NCBI GenBank assembly: GCA_027625915.1
Contig: JANTQA010000060.1
Location: 4,712,001 to 4,776,000 of the forward strand
Source of the DNA: Anaeramoeba flamelloides
Taxonomy: Eukaryota > Metamonada > Anaeramoebidae
Direction: 5' to 3'
Length of the DNA stretch: 64,000 nt
In this document: positions 34,459 to 47,700 of the stretch, piece after piece
Position numbering within the stretch: the first letter of the stretch is position 1
How the letters are laid out: each line of letters begins with the position of its first letter
Translations under genes and position numbers: made by a program
The notes under the pieces: model-generated
Told to the model about the DNA's origin: nothing
Seen by the model: only the letters and a program-made list of their open reading frames with translations
Databases searched by the model: none

Positions 34459-35022
34459 TAAGGTTTACAATCCCTGGAATTTGAAAAAAGATTATCTTAT
34501 GTTGTTTGTGACCAATTGTTAATTTGGTTCTTAGCTGATCGATCTTGTGCTTGGTATGGGTTTTAATAGTGGTTCAAAATGGCAATTTTCAACAATTTAT
34601 TTTTATTTTTTCGGAAAAAAGAATTGAAGAGTGTAAGATTAATTGGCTGGAACTTAAATTATAAAAAAAATATGGTTTGTAGGTTGTCTATTGAAATTTT
34701 TAACTATGTTTTGGTTTTATTGGGAACTTTTAAAAAATTTTATTTTTTGATAAAGTTAATTGACTAAAAAGTAAATAAAATTTTTCTTTTTCTACCACAA
34801 AATTCAAAATTTTATTTTTCAACACCTACCAATTTTTTAATCTTACATTCTTCATTTGGGATTTCCGAAAAAATAAAAATAAATTGTCAAAAATTGCCAT
34901 TTTGAACCACTATTAAAACCCATACCAAGCACAAGATCGATCAGACAAGAACCAAATTAACAAGCTCACTACACCCTACACAAGATAATCTTTTTTCAAA
35001 TTTCAGGGATTGTAATCCTTAA
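34459..35022. mobile_element. TIR element TAAGGTTTACAATCC, copy 2
   Basis: Nearly colinear with the copy at 27813-28368 and similar length. Its flanks read TTAAGG...CCTTAA, so a TTAA target is possible but not proven (copy 1 has CTAA at the left). The long arms make it fold back on itself. Confidence 0.85.
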
Positions 35023-35430
35023 TAGTATAAAAAAGTAAGTTCAAAAAAGTTATTTACTGAACTATCAACTTAATATCGATAACCTTTTTTTTATTGATCT
35101 GTAACCTCTCAATAATCTAAAAGAGGTTTTTTTATTTTGTATGAGAACAAAGATCCAATTCAGAAATAAGAATATGAATAGATAATGTAATTATTTAAAA
35201 ATTTCCTTTGACTCTTAATAAAAACCAAAAAATGTATCAAAAAAAGCAGATTAATTCCACTGAAAATTTCAAGAATATCCCCAAAATCAAGAGAATTCTC
35301 ACAAAAAAACCAATTGTTCTTTCACACCTAATTTTCATTAATTTCATTCTAAACAGTGAAAACAACCAATCTTCAAAGAAAAATATCTCATTTTTTATCA
35401 TTTTCCATTTTTCCAAAATTAGAATAAAAA

Positions 35431-38400
35431 ATGTTGATTGACAATTTTTCCAAAAAAAAACGAAGAGGATATTGCTTAATTCAATTTTTAATTATTGTAA
35501 CTGTTGTTGTACTTCTTGCTTTCTTTTCCCCTGACTCTGAAGAAACAATTAATTCCAATACCACATCTGACACTCACCAATTGAATGGTTCGCAAGTTTT
35601 ATATGAGCTATCAGTCTCAGACATAAATTCGTTAAATCGCTATATGGTCATTGATGTGAAAGGTGACACAAATTCGGTGATTGGTGTTGAAAAGGAAATT
35701 TCTGTAAAAGGCGAGATTTATGGATCTCATAACAACAAAGACACAATCGAAAAATCAAAAGAGATCCAAACAATTGACAAAAAAATCATCGTCTATTGCC
35801 CATTCCCAAAAAGCAGTGTTTGTATTTCAAAAACTTTCTTTTTATTGAATTGTTATTTTATTGTTGTTTTGTTTGATTATTTTCTTTTGTTGCAAATCGC
35901 TTGGTTCATTGACCAAATTTTCTTTTTTCTTTAAACACTTTCTTCATTTTTTTTTTGTTTCTTTATTCTCGTTTCTGTTACAACTTTCTTCTTTTTTTAT
36001 TCTTGTTTCTTGTTAGAAAAATGATCGATCCTGTGAAACAACAGAGCTTGTTCAACTCCCAAATTTGAATTACAAAAAATACTTTTTGAATTTGACCATC
36101 ACTGAAAATTCTGATACTGAGTCCTTAAAAAAAATAGACTTCCAAGTAAATTACCCTTCCTTCCACTCCAACCTACCCTAAGAAAATTAAACTCTTGCCA
36201 AAACAATACTAAATAAAATGAAAATTTTTTTTCTTTCAATTTTTCAATCTCTTTTTCTTTCAATTTTTAATTCTTACCCACCATCCCAAAAATAACGAAA
36301 TCCAAAATCAGTATACAGTTGCTTCAAAAACAAAATCAGTTTTGACCTTATGTCTTCGGAGTTGTTTTGGATTTGGTTGTTTAATTTTTTTACTAATTTG
36401 GGTACTTTTAAGCAGAAGATCCTTAGAAAAAAGCCGCACCATCGAACAAAAATGGATTCCTTTTTTATTTGTTTTGCTTTTCTTTTATAACAACCCTTTG
36501 CACTCAGCAATATATTATTTAGATTCTTCAGCTTGGGAGTTTTTGGAGATTATTTTTGAAGCATTCTTTTTATCAACAGCCTTTGTATTTTTACTTTCTA
36601 TTTTTGGTACTTTACGACTAAAAAGCGCAAGCTACAAATCCCAATCAACAAATGTAACCTTTTCCTTTTCTTTTTTACTTTCTTTCTTTCTTTCTTTCTT
36701 TCCCTTCTTTGTGCCACTCTCTTTGCTGGGGTTTTTACATTTAGGGTTATGGACTCATGATATTTCAAACAACAGCTTCCGTTTGGTTGGGAAAGCAATT
36801 AGTTTCCATAAAACATGTTAAAAAAGGTATTTTCAGAACTAAAAATTTTTATAAAAGTATTGCCACAATTTTAAATTACACCAATTAGGTTTATTTTTTT
36901 TTGTAAAGTACCAATTAGTAATTTCGTTTTACTTGTAGCCATGCAGCTTTGGGATCATTTGGATTTTAAAAATATATATTCTAGAGCTAAAACAAATTCT
37001 CCTCAGACGTAGGGATTTGAAGATATTGGGAACATATAATTATTTTGTCGCCCTGTGTTTAAATTATTAATTATAATGTTTCGGTTTATTCTTTGTTTTT
37101 GAAAGAAAGACTAAGGCTAACACCATCATTATAGATTTAAATACAATCCCTCCAGAATATAGATAAATCGATATTCCCGAAAGCAATTTTTGTTAAATCA
37201 TAATGAGCATTTTCGCGAAAAGATGCAGATTATAAACTAGTCATAATCTCGTAAAAAGTAATCACTTAACGTGTATTTTAACACAAATTGTTGTATTTAA
37301 AGAAAAAAGTTTTGCATAAAATTAAAGAATAAATTTGAACTAAAAGAAAACAACAATCACAAAATTTGCAATTTTCAAATTTTAAAAATGGAAATTTCAT
37401 TATTGAATGATTTGAAAAGTAAAAGTCAGATTTCAGATCAATTTAAAACAAAAATTAAAAAATAAAATTGTGTGAGACCACGAAATTTACACAAAAAGTT
37501 AGTTTAAATCTGATAAAAAATAATTTAACATTGAAACAAAAAATGTATTATTTTGTACATACACCATTTTTGTGTGTGGAGTAAATTGCCGTTGTTGAAA
37601 ATTTTTTTTAGAATTCAAAAAATCTTCAAGTTGAAGGCGTATCTCTTTAGTTTTATTTCTTCAGCTCTTTGGTTGGAATTTCCCACAACAACAAACAATG
37701 TAAATTGAGAACTTTTTTTGTTTTTTCAAATTGGTCGTATTTAAATTAAAAAAAAATTGAAAGCCACAAAAAATGCTTTGAAAAAGAGATAATTTTACCT
37801 ATTTGGTACACAATTTTATTAGATTATGGGGTGTGTTGTTTATGACTGTTTTTATGATGATAATACGGGTAGTTTACAATTCTCCACCTTCTCGCGAAAA
37901 CGATCAATTGATTTTTATTTCAAAAAACAAAAAATATTTAAACTGAAAAACTTTCAAAAAGAATTCTAAAATTCCGAAATTTTACTAATTGTTCACGATT
38001 AAAAGTCAAATTTTGAAAATTGAAGATGGTTAAATTTTGGTTTAATATGATTTTTTGAATTCTATTTTGGTTTACACATCATCCAAATAGATACTCTTAT
38101 GTAACAAATAATAATCAAAAACAAAAATAAAAACAAAAATTGTGATTTATGTAAAGAAAGATCAAATATTGTATTATTGAAGAGGTTTGATAATTTTTTA
38201 TGGGAAGGACCAGCCGATGAAAAAAATCTAAAAATCTCGATATCAGTATTTTATAAAAATAATAAAAAAAATGAATTTCTGGTATTATTAATAAAAAGAA
38301 ATCATTGTTTATATTATCATTAATAAATGATACAAGAAAAGTAGTGATTCTTTATTGAAATTTCAAAAGAAAATTTTAGAAATTGGGGAAGTGCCGTAGA

Positions 38401-40468
38401 GTGCCTAGGTTTTCTTGAGGTTTTCTGTTTTATTTGTGAAGTGTTCTAGGTTTTTTTGAGGTTTTCTATTTTATTTATGAAGTGTTCTAGGTTTTTTTTG
38501 CTTTTTGAAATAAACAGAAAATTTTAATAAATTTTCGGTTTATTACAAAAAGTAAAAAAAACCTAACGAAAATATATTGATTTTCGAAATAACTAGAAAA
38601 CTCAAAAAAACCTAACGAAAATCAATAGATTTTTCAAAGAAACAGAAAACTCAAGAAAACCTAACGGCGCTTTTCCAGGTTTTAAAAGAATAGAGTAAAA
38701 TCTTTGATTTAGCTCCATTCTTTTAAATTCTGGAAAAGCTAACGGCGGTTTTTTTAATTTCTTTAATTAAAAGAAAATTAAATAAATTTTCAGTTTATTT
38801 CTTAAATGAAAAAACCTAACGTGAAAAGTGTCGTCAAGTGCCGCAGAGTGTCGCCAAGTGCGAGGTTTTTTTTAATTTCTAAAATTAAAAAAAATCAATA
38901 ACGATTTCCTTGTGGTTTTCTATTTTATTCAGATAATCAATCGATTTTCGAAATAACCAAAAATACAAGAAAACCTAAGAAGGCTTTTCCAAAATTTAAA
39001 AGAATAGAGTAAAATCTTCGATTTACTTTGATTCTTTTAAATTCTGGAAACCCCTAATGGTTGTATAGAAATTAATTTCCTCCCTTCAAAATAAAATAAA
39101 TAAATAAATAAATCTTTTTCAATTTTTAAAAAGAGGGGTTCCCTAAATAATGAAATGATGTTTATTTTTGTAATTGTTATGAATTGAATATACTGATAAT
39201 CTTTATATCATATCATACTTGCTTTAGTTCGTAAAAAATATATAAAGATTTAGAATTAACTTTTTTATTTTCCTTACAAGTCCCCCAAATACGACAATTT
39301 TTTATTTGTTTAGTTTAGTTTTCATATCATTTAAGAATTACTCTCTTTGACTAAATATTAAAAATAAAAATATTATAATTTTCATCTCATCGTATTTTTC
39401 AAAGAAAATTTTAATAACGACTGTTACTATAAAAAAAAAAAAAAATTCAAAAAAAGTGACAATTCAAAATTTTACAGTACCAATTAAAAACTTTATTTTA
39501 ATATTTAATTGAATAATCTAAAGTCATTTTAAAAAACCTTTACAAAAAAAATTATTTTAAAGAGTCAAAAATAGCTCTATTGAAGTTTGTTGACTATTCT
39601 CTGGAGATAATTTTGAAAATTTTTCTTGTCACACTTTTTTAAAATAACTTTTAATTTTTTTATTTGAATTTAATTTTTAAAGATTTTAATTTTATTGATC
39701 TTTTAGTATTTTATTACGAAAAAAATTTAAATAAAATTTCCCACCTCACAATTCTTGTTATAATTTATTTTTAATTCTATCCATTTTTTTTTATTTTTTT
39801 TTTTTTTTTTTATTTTATTTTTAATTAATAAATTTCTTTATAAATAGAACAACGTTCAAAGGGGATTTGTAACATTCTATTTGATAAAAATTATTTTTGC
39901 AGTTATTTTTTCTACATTTCTCATAACTGAAGCAATCTTTGGAAGATTACAAAGTTGGGGTTTTACCCACCATGAATTATTTCCATGGAAACAATCAAAT
40001 TATTTCATTGTTGTAATCTCTCTTCTGATTCAATTTATTGCGATATTTTGGTTTCTTTATTTATTTTTTAGATCAAGAATTGAATGCATGCCACATCCCG
40101 AATTAAACATCAAATGGCTTTTTTTATCAAATTCAATTATTTCTTTATTTGTTGTTGTGATCATAGCAATTACTTTGGAGAAATCATTAAAATTATCAAG
40201 CTCTTCATTTATGGAAATTTCCTTTTTAATTGTTCTAAATTTATGGTTGGTTGCTTTTTCAATACAATTTGTACCTACTCAAGGATCTAGAAAAATCTTA
40301 AATGAAAATACAATACAAGCTGGTTCATTAGAAATTTCTAATGATTTAAATACATCCAATATTTCAGATCAAGAGTTTAATGAAAATGGGTTTGAATTGT
40401 CAGAAAACCAATATGATGATGAATTAATTAGTAATGATAGTCTTGAAGAAAATTCAAGTGACTTTTAA
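35431..40468 (+). CDS. TMEM181: TMEM181-like multi-pass membrane protein
   Basis: Exons: 35431-35817, 36017-36145, 36312-36653, 39848-40468, giving 492 residues. One membrane segment near the N-terminus (about residues 16-32) is followed by a lumenal/extracellular domain and then about seven membrane spans, the layout of the TMEM181/Wntless-like family. Family-like stretches are EQKWIPFLFVLLFFYNNPL, FGTLRLKSA, VTFYLIKIIFAV (directly after the last splice), MPHPELNIKWLF and LNLWLVAFSIQFVPTQG, ending in an acidic tail. All junctions are phase 0. The first donor reads GTTTGT, the other two GTAAAT and GTAACC. The last intron (3194 bp) holds LINE fragment 3. The molecular role of the family is poorly defined; human TMEM181 is known as a host factor for a bacterial toxin. 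Start is the first ATG in frame. Confidence 0.8.
37895..39120 (+). mobile_element. LINE-like 3' fragment 3 with expanded hairpin tail
   Basis: Lies in the last TMEM181 intron in the same orientation. The protein remnant (NCDLCKERSN; then FLWEGP, with the knuckle partly lost) ends near 38370. From 'aagtgccgtagagtgcctag' the tail runs for about 700 bp as nested inverted repeats built from 'cctaacgaaaatc', 'gaggttttctattttatt' and 'agaatagagtaaaatc' units, ending 'taatttcctcccttcaaaa' and (AAAT)n. Broken copy. Confidence 0.6.
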
Positions 40469-40959
40469 TTTTTTAAAAATTTTTTTTTTATAAAACTTTT
40501 CCATAATCCATCGTTTTCTCCTTTTTTTTTTTTTTTCTTTTTTTTATTTTTTTGAGAAATTTTTAATTTTTTTTTTTTAATTTCTTTGTTTACACAAATG
40601 ATACAATTTCATTTTTTTTTTTTTCAGCAATTAATATAATTGCATTTAGTTTTAGTTTTATTTTACAATTCATTTTGGTTTCTTGTTTGATTTTGTTTTT
40701 AGTTCAGGTTCAATTTTTTTGGAGTGTTTTTTTATATTTATTAACCATTAGAAGATTTTTGGCAAAAAGTAGTTTTTTTTATTTTGATTATTTTTTCTTT
40801 TTAATTTTATGAATTTTTTTTATTGATTCTTTTTAGATTTTTTGAAAGAATTGCAAGTATCGAATAATTTATATTGGAATTCAATTTAATTACAAAGATC
40901 ATTATAAAAAATTATTTCAGTTGATGAACTAAAAATATCTTAATTTTATTTATTAATTG

Positions 40960-41600
40960 TAAGATGGGAGCAAATTAAGAAACTTTTATCGAAATAAAAA
41001 AAAAAAAGAAGTAAAAAAGATTGAAGATCAAAATAAACTTAATAAATAATAATAATAAACTTTGCTTCAGTTAAAGTATACTAAAAAAAAATTCTTCAAA
41101 TATCAAATATTTTTTGAAATTAGACTTAAAGGGGAAATAAGAAATTAGTAGAAGAATGAATGTCGAGAGAATACTTGATACCTGAATAAAGTTAAATCTA
41201 ATCAATGTGTAGTATTTTTCTTAAAAATTGAAAAACTAAATTCTTAGTTATTCAATTGAGAAAAACAACCATTTATATTTTGATGTTTAATTTAAGAAAA
41301 AATAAAAGTCCAATAAAAATCAATATTGATTTCTCTACAACTATTTTTACTGTTACAATACCATTAGAATATCAATTTTTGACAAAGTGTATGTGGATAC
41401 TTGTGATAAATATATAAACTTTTTAAAGAATTTGGTATCAAAGAAAAATTGAATATAAGAAAAAAAGTATATTGGCGAAAAAATGTGAATAAATTTTGAA
41501 ATTTCCAAAATTTATTTTTTCTTCGAATATCTATTCAAACTTTTAAGCTGGTGGATATTTTATATATTAAAGTTGGGTTACTTTGGCATCTAAATATTAT
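40960..41600. mobile_element. Diverged copy of the CAGTC-ended family
   Basis: Shares 'aaaattgaaaaactaaatt', 'atttctctacaactattttta' type blocks and 'gaatatctattcaaactttt' with the copies at 25.6, 53.9 and 58.7 kb. Termini are decayed, so boundaries are approximate. Confidence 0.4.
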
Positions 41601-42334
41601 CTTTGTTATAAAATAATTAAGTTTTTCTAGATTATCATTTTTCTTTGTCAATATTATTAAAATTATCTTTGTACAATTTTGAACTTATTAATATTACCAA
41701 ATCTTTATAATTCCACTTTATCTTTGAAAATGCTTATTTTGGTGATTTAGGGGAATAGTATCTTTTTTTTTTTTTTTTTCTAATTTCCAAATAAAGATTT
41801 ATTATCTAGAAATATGTTAATTATTTAAAATAAACGGCGTTTTTCAAATCCAAGTAATAGGCTAAAAATTTTCTCAATCTAAAATAAATTTAGGTAAAAA
41901 AATTTAATAGAGATTAGTTCCTTAATAGTTTCATTGGATTCCATATCTAGATAGATAGAAAATCAGATTTTTTTTTAATATATTTTGATTTTCAAAATCA
42001 CTCAAAAGTTCTTGGAAAGACTATCAATACATTTCTTAGAAATTTTTGATTTTAATTAACGCACGTGCTTATGGTTTTATTTATTGTATTTATGATTATA
42101 TAAAGTTGAATAATGTATTTTGAATAATTTTTAGAATTAAATTTTATTAAGTTGTTTTTTTATTTTTTAATAAAATGAAATTACAAGAAATAGATTTTAA
42201 TTTTCTATTCCCATCTTGTGGTTTGGTTTTTTTTTATTATATATTTGGTAAATTAATAATCCTGAAGGTAAGTACAAATTTTAGAAATTGATAATAATTC
42301 TTCAAAAATGAAAAAAATATACTAATGTGAAAAT

Positions 42335-42802
42335 AAAGTGTGCAAATAAAATTATTTGGTGTTTCAAAATAAAAAGGTGTGTTTTTTTCTTATAGAAGAT
42401 CTATAAATCAACTAATCAAAGAAGCTGACAACAACCAACTAGCAAATATGGTATTGGCTTCTTAAAGTTCTATTATTTAAAAAGAAATTCTAAAAATGAA
42501 GGATCAAATTACAAAATTTATCTCAAAAAATAGAGGAAATTTATCGAGAAAATTATATATCAAAAAAAACAAAAAAATTCAAGAAAATCGAGAATATTAA
42601 GAAAAATTTTGAACAAATTAAATTCCTAATTTAAATTTTACTAAAAATATCCATATATTTACTTTCAAAATTGATTTGAACTTAGGTATACTATTTGGGG
42701 GTCGATTGGTTGTTGACTTGAAACAAGAAAAAAAAAAAGCATGGAATATATTTTGAAACACGGATAATAGCTTTTGGTTCACTCATTATTTTGATCACTG
42801 TA
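42335..42802. mobile_element. Second copy of the Tc1-like-ended element
   Basis: 'gtttcaaaataaaaaggtg', 'ttcttaaagttctattattt' and 'ttgaacttaggtatactatt' align in order with 4610-4960. The right end 'attattttgatcactgta' matches the terminus of that element. The left end is unclear. Confidence 0.55.
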
Positions 42803-43528
42803 AAAAAATCTAATTTTTAGTAAAGAAATAAAATGCTTTAGTTTTTTTGCTATTAGACATCTCAGGTTATTTGGTAAGTGATATCATCCTTGGGGGTAGA
42901 AACAAATTTATCGATAGTTTTGGTATAAATATACAAATTCAGTACAAAAACACAAATTAATTAAGTCATAGAAATCTCTGAATATTTCAATTTCAAATCC
43001 TTAGTCAAAATGTCAACAATTTATCTGAACAGTCGAAATTATAATTCCCAATAAATTAATGAATTTCACGAAGATCCAGATTTTTAATTATTTTAAAAAA
43101 TAATAAGATTCTTTTCAAATTTCATTTTATCAAAAATAAGAATATTTATGAAATAGTGGCTTGAAAATAACAAAAAATCAACCTGAAAATACGCTGTAGG
43201 TTTTCTCTTTTCTTATTTGGTTAATTGTTCTTCGGATTAAGTTTTTGAAGAAAATAAATTATACTACTTAATCTATCCGTTACTTTTCAAAAATTTATTC
43301 TAAAAGTTTGTGGTTACACAAATTTTTAAAACAAAGACTAACCCGTTATTAAAAAAAACTTTGCTGTTTAAATGAATTTCGTCATCATTATAAAAACAAA
43401 AGTTGCATAATCAAAAACAAAATTCACCAATACAGATGAAAGGTTTTAAAAATACCATAAATAGAAAATACAATTAGAAAAATTACTGTTTTAATTTTTC
43501 ATTTTTTATACATTTAGTCAAAATTAAA

Positions 43529-44700
43529 ATGAGTGTAAATATTCCCAAAACTGCTTTCTTTTCTTTTTTTTTTTTGTTTGAATTGTATTCTTCTTTGAAC
43601 ACCTAAAACAGAAACTCTTTTTTTCTTTTCTTTGTTCTATTTTTTTTTTTTTTTTTTGATTTTATTCTTACGTAATTTTTAAATCAATGTTAAAAAATAG
43701 TACGAAGAAATTCCACAAAACGCACACACTTTTAAAATTGTCCTTGTTGGTGATGGAGGTGTTGGAAAAACAACCTTTGTCAAAAGACATCTTACTGGTG
43801 AATTTAGAAAAGAATATATTGGTAAGTTACTTCCTTTATTTTTTGATCTTTTGGGAAAATAAAAAAGAAAAACTTTTTATTTTTCTTTTTTTTTTTTTGT
43901 ATCCACAACAAACAAAACAATTCATAATAAATTTTTTTTTTTTTTTTTGTTTTTATTTCTTGTGTTTTTGGATAATTTTTTTTTTCCAAAACTTAATTAA
44001 TTATAGCTACTGTTGGTGTTGAAGTACATCCATTAGTCTTTTATACCAATAGAGGACCAATCTGTTTCAATGTTTGGGATACAGCAGGACAAGTATGTTT
44101 TTTTTTCTTTTTTTTTTTTTTTTTTTCTTTTTCTTTTTCAACAAAAGAAAAAATCCTTTTTTTCAATAATTTTAATTTTTTTTTTTCTTTTAATTTTTTT
44201 TGGAAATCAACCAAACTTTTACTGACAAAATTTAATGATTCATCAATAAAAAGGAAAGATTCGGAGGATTAAGAGACGGATATTATATTGGAGGACATGC
44301 AGCCATTGTCATGTTTGATGTAACATCAAGAGACACCTACAAAAACGTGTCAGTCTGGTACAGAGATATTGTCCGAGTATGTGAAACAATCCCAATGGTC
44401 TTAGTTGGAAACAAGTGTGATATCAAAGACAGAAAAGTCAGAGCCAAACAAATCATCTTCCACAGAAGAAAAAACATCCCTTATTATGACATCTCTGCCA
44501 AATCAAATTACAATTTCGAAAAGCCATTTATCTATCTTGCCAGAAGACTTATGAATGATAACAATTTAGTTCTTGAAAAGGCACCAGCACTTGCCCCACC
44601 AATTGTTTCTGTTGATCAAAAAGAAATGCTAAGAAACGAACAAGAACTTGAAGAAGCTACCAAAATCCCACTTCCTCAAGAAGATGAAGAAGAATTTTAA
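43529..44700 (+). CDS. RAN: Ran GTPase
   Basis: Small GTPase that drives nucleocytoplasmic transport and spindle assembly. Exons: 43529-43534, 43701-43821, 44007-44092, 44254-44700, giving 219 residues, the usual Ran length. The joins yield [21 protein letters not shown]-loop [17 protein letters not shown], switch I with the Ran hallmark VGVEVHPL, switch II WDTAGQE (Gln present), [10 protein letters not shown] (the base-specific NKxD), [12 protein letters not shown] and an acidic C-terminus ending EDEEEF in place of DEDDDL. There are no C-terminal cysteines, as expected for Ran. The first coding exon is only two codons (ATG AGT) before GTAAAT. Introns are 161-185 bp. Nothing suggests inactivation. 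Confidence 0.97.
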
Positions 44701-47700
44701 ATTTATTCCTTTTTTTCTTATTAATTATAAATATTCTATCCTTATCCGAAGAATTCATCATTTTCAATTTTTTGCTTCTTAGACTTAATTTTTTTTTGAA
44801 AAAAAAAAAAAAATAACGAAGCAATTTAAACTTAAAATAAAAGAAATTATTGTTCTTCCTTAAAGCACTCCTCCTGAGATATAAATTGAAAGGATTCCAT
44901 TATTTTCATTTTTTTTTGTCATTTTTGTACCCCGTTGTTTTGTTTTTTCATTTGAAGAAAACAACAAATACCGAGAACTACAGAACAAAAGGAATTTATC
45001 TGAGTGATGTAATTGTTGGATGATTTTTCGGACTGTGAAAATAGATCTTCATTTTTTCAAGTAAATTTAGAGTTGGTAGAACATTTTTGTGATAATCTAA
45101 AAAATTGTTGAATAAAAACAAAAAAACAACTAAAACGAAAAAGGAACTAATTAAAATGAAGAAGAAATAACAATCAATAATTTGAATTGGAAAAACATGA
45201 AAGTTTCCACTCAACCTCGGCCAACTGCTTTTGAACTTTAATTTTAGAAAATCTGATTTTTTTTTTTTTTTTTTTTTTAATTAATAACTAGAGGTATTTT
45301 GTGATCTATGGGAACAAAAATCCACTGCTGTAAAAAGAAAAAATGATTTAAAAGAATTTCTTTTCAAGTAATGAAAAAAAATAATAAATTTTAGATAATT
45401 TTGAGGTTTTTGATGAAAAATTGAAAAAAATTGACACAAAAAACTTTTCTGAAATTTTTCAGACAAAGTCAAGGAAATTTAAAAAGCATATTTTTATGCC
45501 TCTTGCTCCACTCACTTTCAACCTTCTCTGAAAGTATATTTATAGCATTTTTTTAAACCTCCAAAAATTTTAAAATTAAGTAATAAGTTTCTGAGGAATA
45601 AAAGAATTGTGATTAATGAACCTTTGGAAGTTAAATTTCCTATTTTGATTTTGAAAAGGTTTTTTACTCAAATTAGGAAATTTCAAAAAACTCAAATTAA
45701 AAACATTACAAGATTAATTCGTTGAGTATTCTTTCAGTTCAATTAATTTACCATTTAGCCACAAAGTTGATATTGAATGAGCATAAAATTCAGAGATTTT
45801 TGTATTATTTACTTAGAGATAGACTTTGAAAACATTTGTGATATAAAATTCTAATATATTTACTTCTAAACCATTTTTATCTGACCCAGCTTTTATTATT
45901 CGTCCATCTTATTTGAATGTTATCTATTATTTTTATTATATACCTTTATATATTTTATGTGTGGTTTATATACTTTACCCGTTCAACTCAAAATTGAAAT
46001 GAAGATCAAAGAAAGAACTTAAGATCAAAATTTTATTATATCAAAATATTCTTGCTGAAAAAACACAAAATTATATTAACTAGTTTGAATTTTTGTTGTA
46101 AAAACCCACCAGAGACCTAAAATTTAATACCATTGTTACAACTTGTTAAATAAAGAACATTTTTTTGTAGCTCAGATAATAAGATCCGAGAAAAAAAATT
46201 CTGGAATAGAGTTAAAATTATTCTAAACTCTCAGAAAGAGTTTATGATATCATCAAAATTCAATCTACTGAAAAAATTCAAATTAAATAAATCCTATTAG
46301 AAAAAGGAAATTGAAAAAACTTAACAATTCGAAAATTAATAAATAATTATCATTATGGTATCATAATATAAAATAAATAATTATTAGTTAAAAAAAAAAT
46401 CAAAAAAGATGGAAAAAAAATCTCAACTGGATATTTATTCTTTGAGTTAAATATTTAAATAACACAAAACCGGTTCAACATATAATTTTTCAGTGACACA
46501 AATTATTATTCCAATTCAAAGAGTATCCGGATACAATAAGAATGTTCAAAAAAAAAAAAAAAAAAATAAGATTAATACATTTTCATTTAATTTGAAAATA
46601 ATTTTGATTTTTAAAATATTATTATGTTTTGTTTTTTTTAGTTTTTATAAGATAATATCCTTTCATTTTTTGTTTATTTAATAAATACTTTATATTCAAT
46701 CAAAAAGGCCATTGAAATAATTGAAATAAAAGTTGAGTTTTATTAAATGAAAAAACACAAATACAATTAGTTGATGGTATCTAACCTTCGATTAATGTTA
46801 TTTCTAAATTTTAACAAATTTAATAATTCATTTTTGTATGGTGATCATTATTAAAGTAAAGTTACTACTTTTTTTTATAGTTGAAATTCTTATTTCTGTA
46901 TTTTAGAGTATTGTAATTGATCAATAATTGTTAACATTTCAATGAGTGAATGGTTCTAAGTTTGGTATTTCTTTGAGAATTTAATCAATTACTTTTTTTT
47001 TTCTTTTTTTTTGCAAAAGATCAAGTGGAAAAAAAAAAGATCTTGAAAAAAAAAATATTCTAAAAAAAATCGAAACTATATAATGTTCTATTAAAATATA
47101 TTTTATTATTCGTAAAAAATCTTGTTGTTAATTTTTTTCAGTGAAAGTTTAGTAATAAAAAATGGGGAATGCTCATTTCAAAAATTTTTACTCACTTTTT
47201 TTTAGTTTGTTTGGTTTTATTTTTTTTTAATTTTTAAAATATCAGGCTTTTATATAAGTTTAGAATGATTTAAAAGTGAATTACAAATCAGATTTAATCA
47301 TTAGTTGTTCTTGAATACAAAAGAATAATTTTTTTTTTTCAATTTATTATTTCAGGTGAGTAACAATTTTTGAGATTGTGTTTAGATACATCCTGCTTAC
47401 ACTTATGTAGTCGCTTAACAATTATTTTTTACCAAAAATCTTATAAAATAAAAATCAATGAAGAGGAAAAATTAAAAGTCCAAAGAAATAAAAAATTACC
47501 AAAGGTTAACATTTATTATTTTGGTAATTATTGAATGTGGAATTAGAAATGATAAATAATAAGTAGAGAACATTTAATATTCTGATTTTAGAACAAAAAT
47601 AAACGAAAAAAAAAAAAAAAATAATAATAATAAGAAAAAAGCATTGAAAATCACCTCATTTTTTGAATAAACAATTGTTATCTGTTTTGATCTTTATAAT

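Larger units (their letters stand above)
40469..43528. other. Spacer between TMEM181 and Ran, with two repeats
   Basis: No gene recognised. Two dispersed repeats (about 40960-41600 and 42335-42802) occupy part of it. An E-box-like CACGTG occurs at about 42063 with no evident role. Confidence 0.4.

Noticed and set aside
36598-36798. Lys-rich open frame antisense to TMEM181 exon 3
   Set aside because: Shadow of the TTTC-rich start of the TMEM181 intron.
46493-46681. 62-codon open frame between Ran and FKBP
   Set aside because: Poly-Lys then poly-Phe translation of A and T runs.
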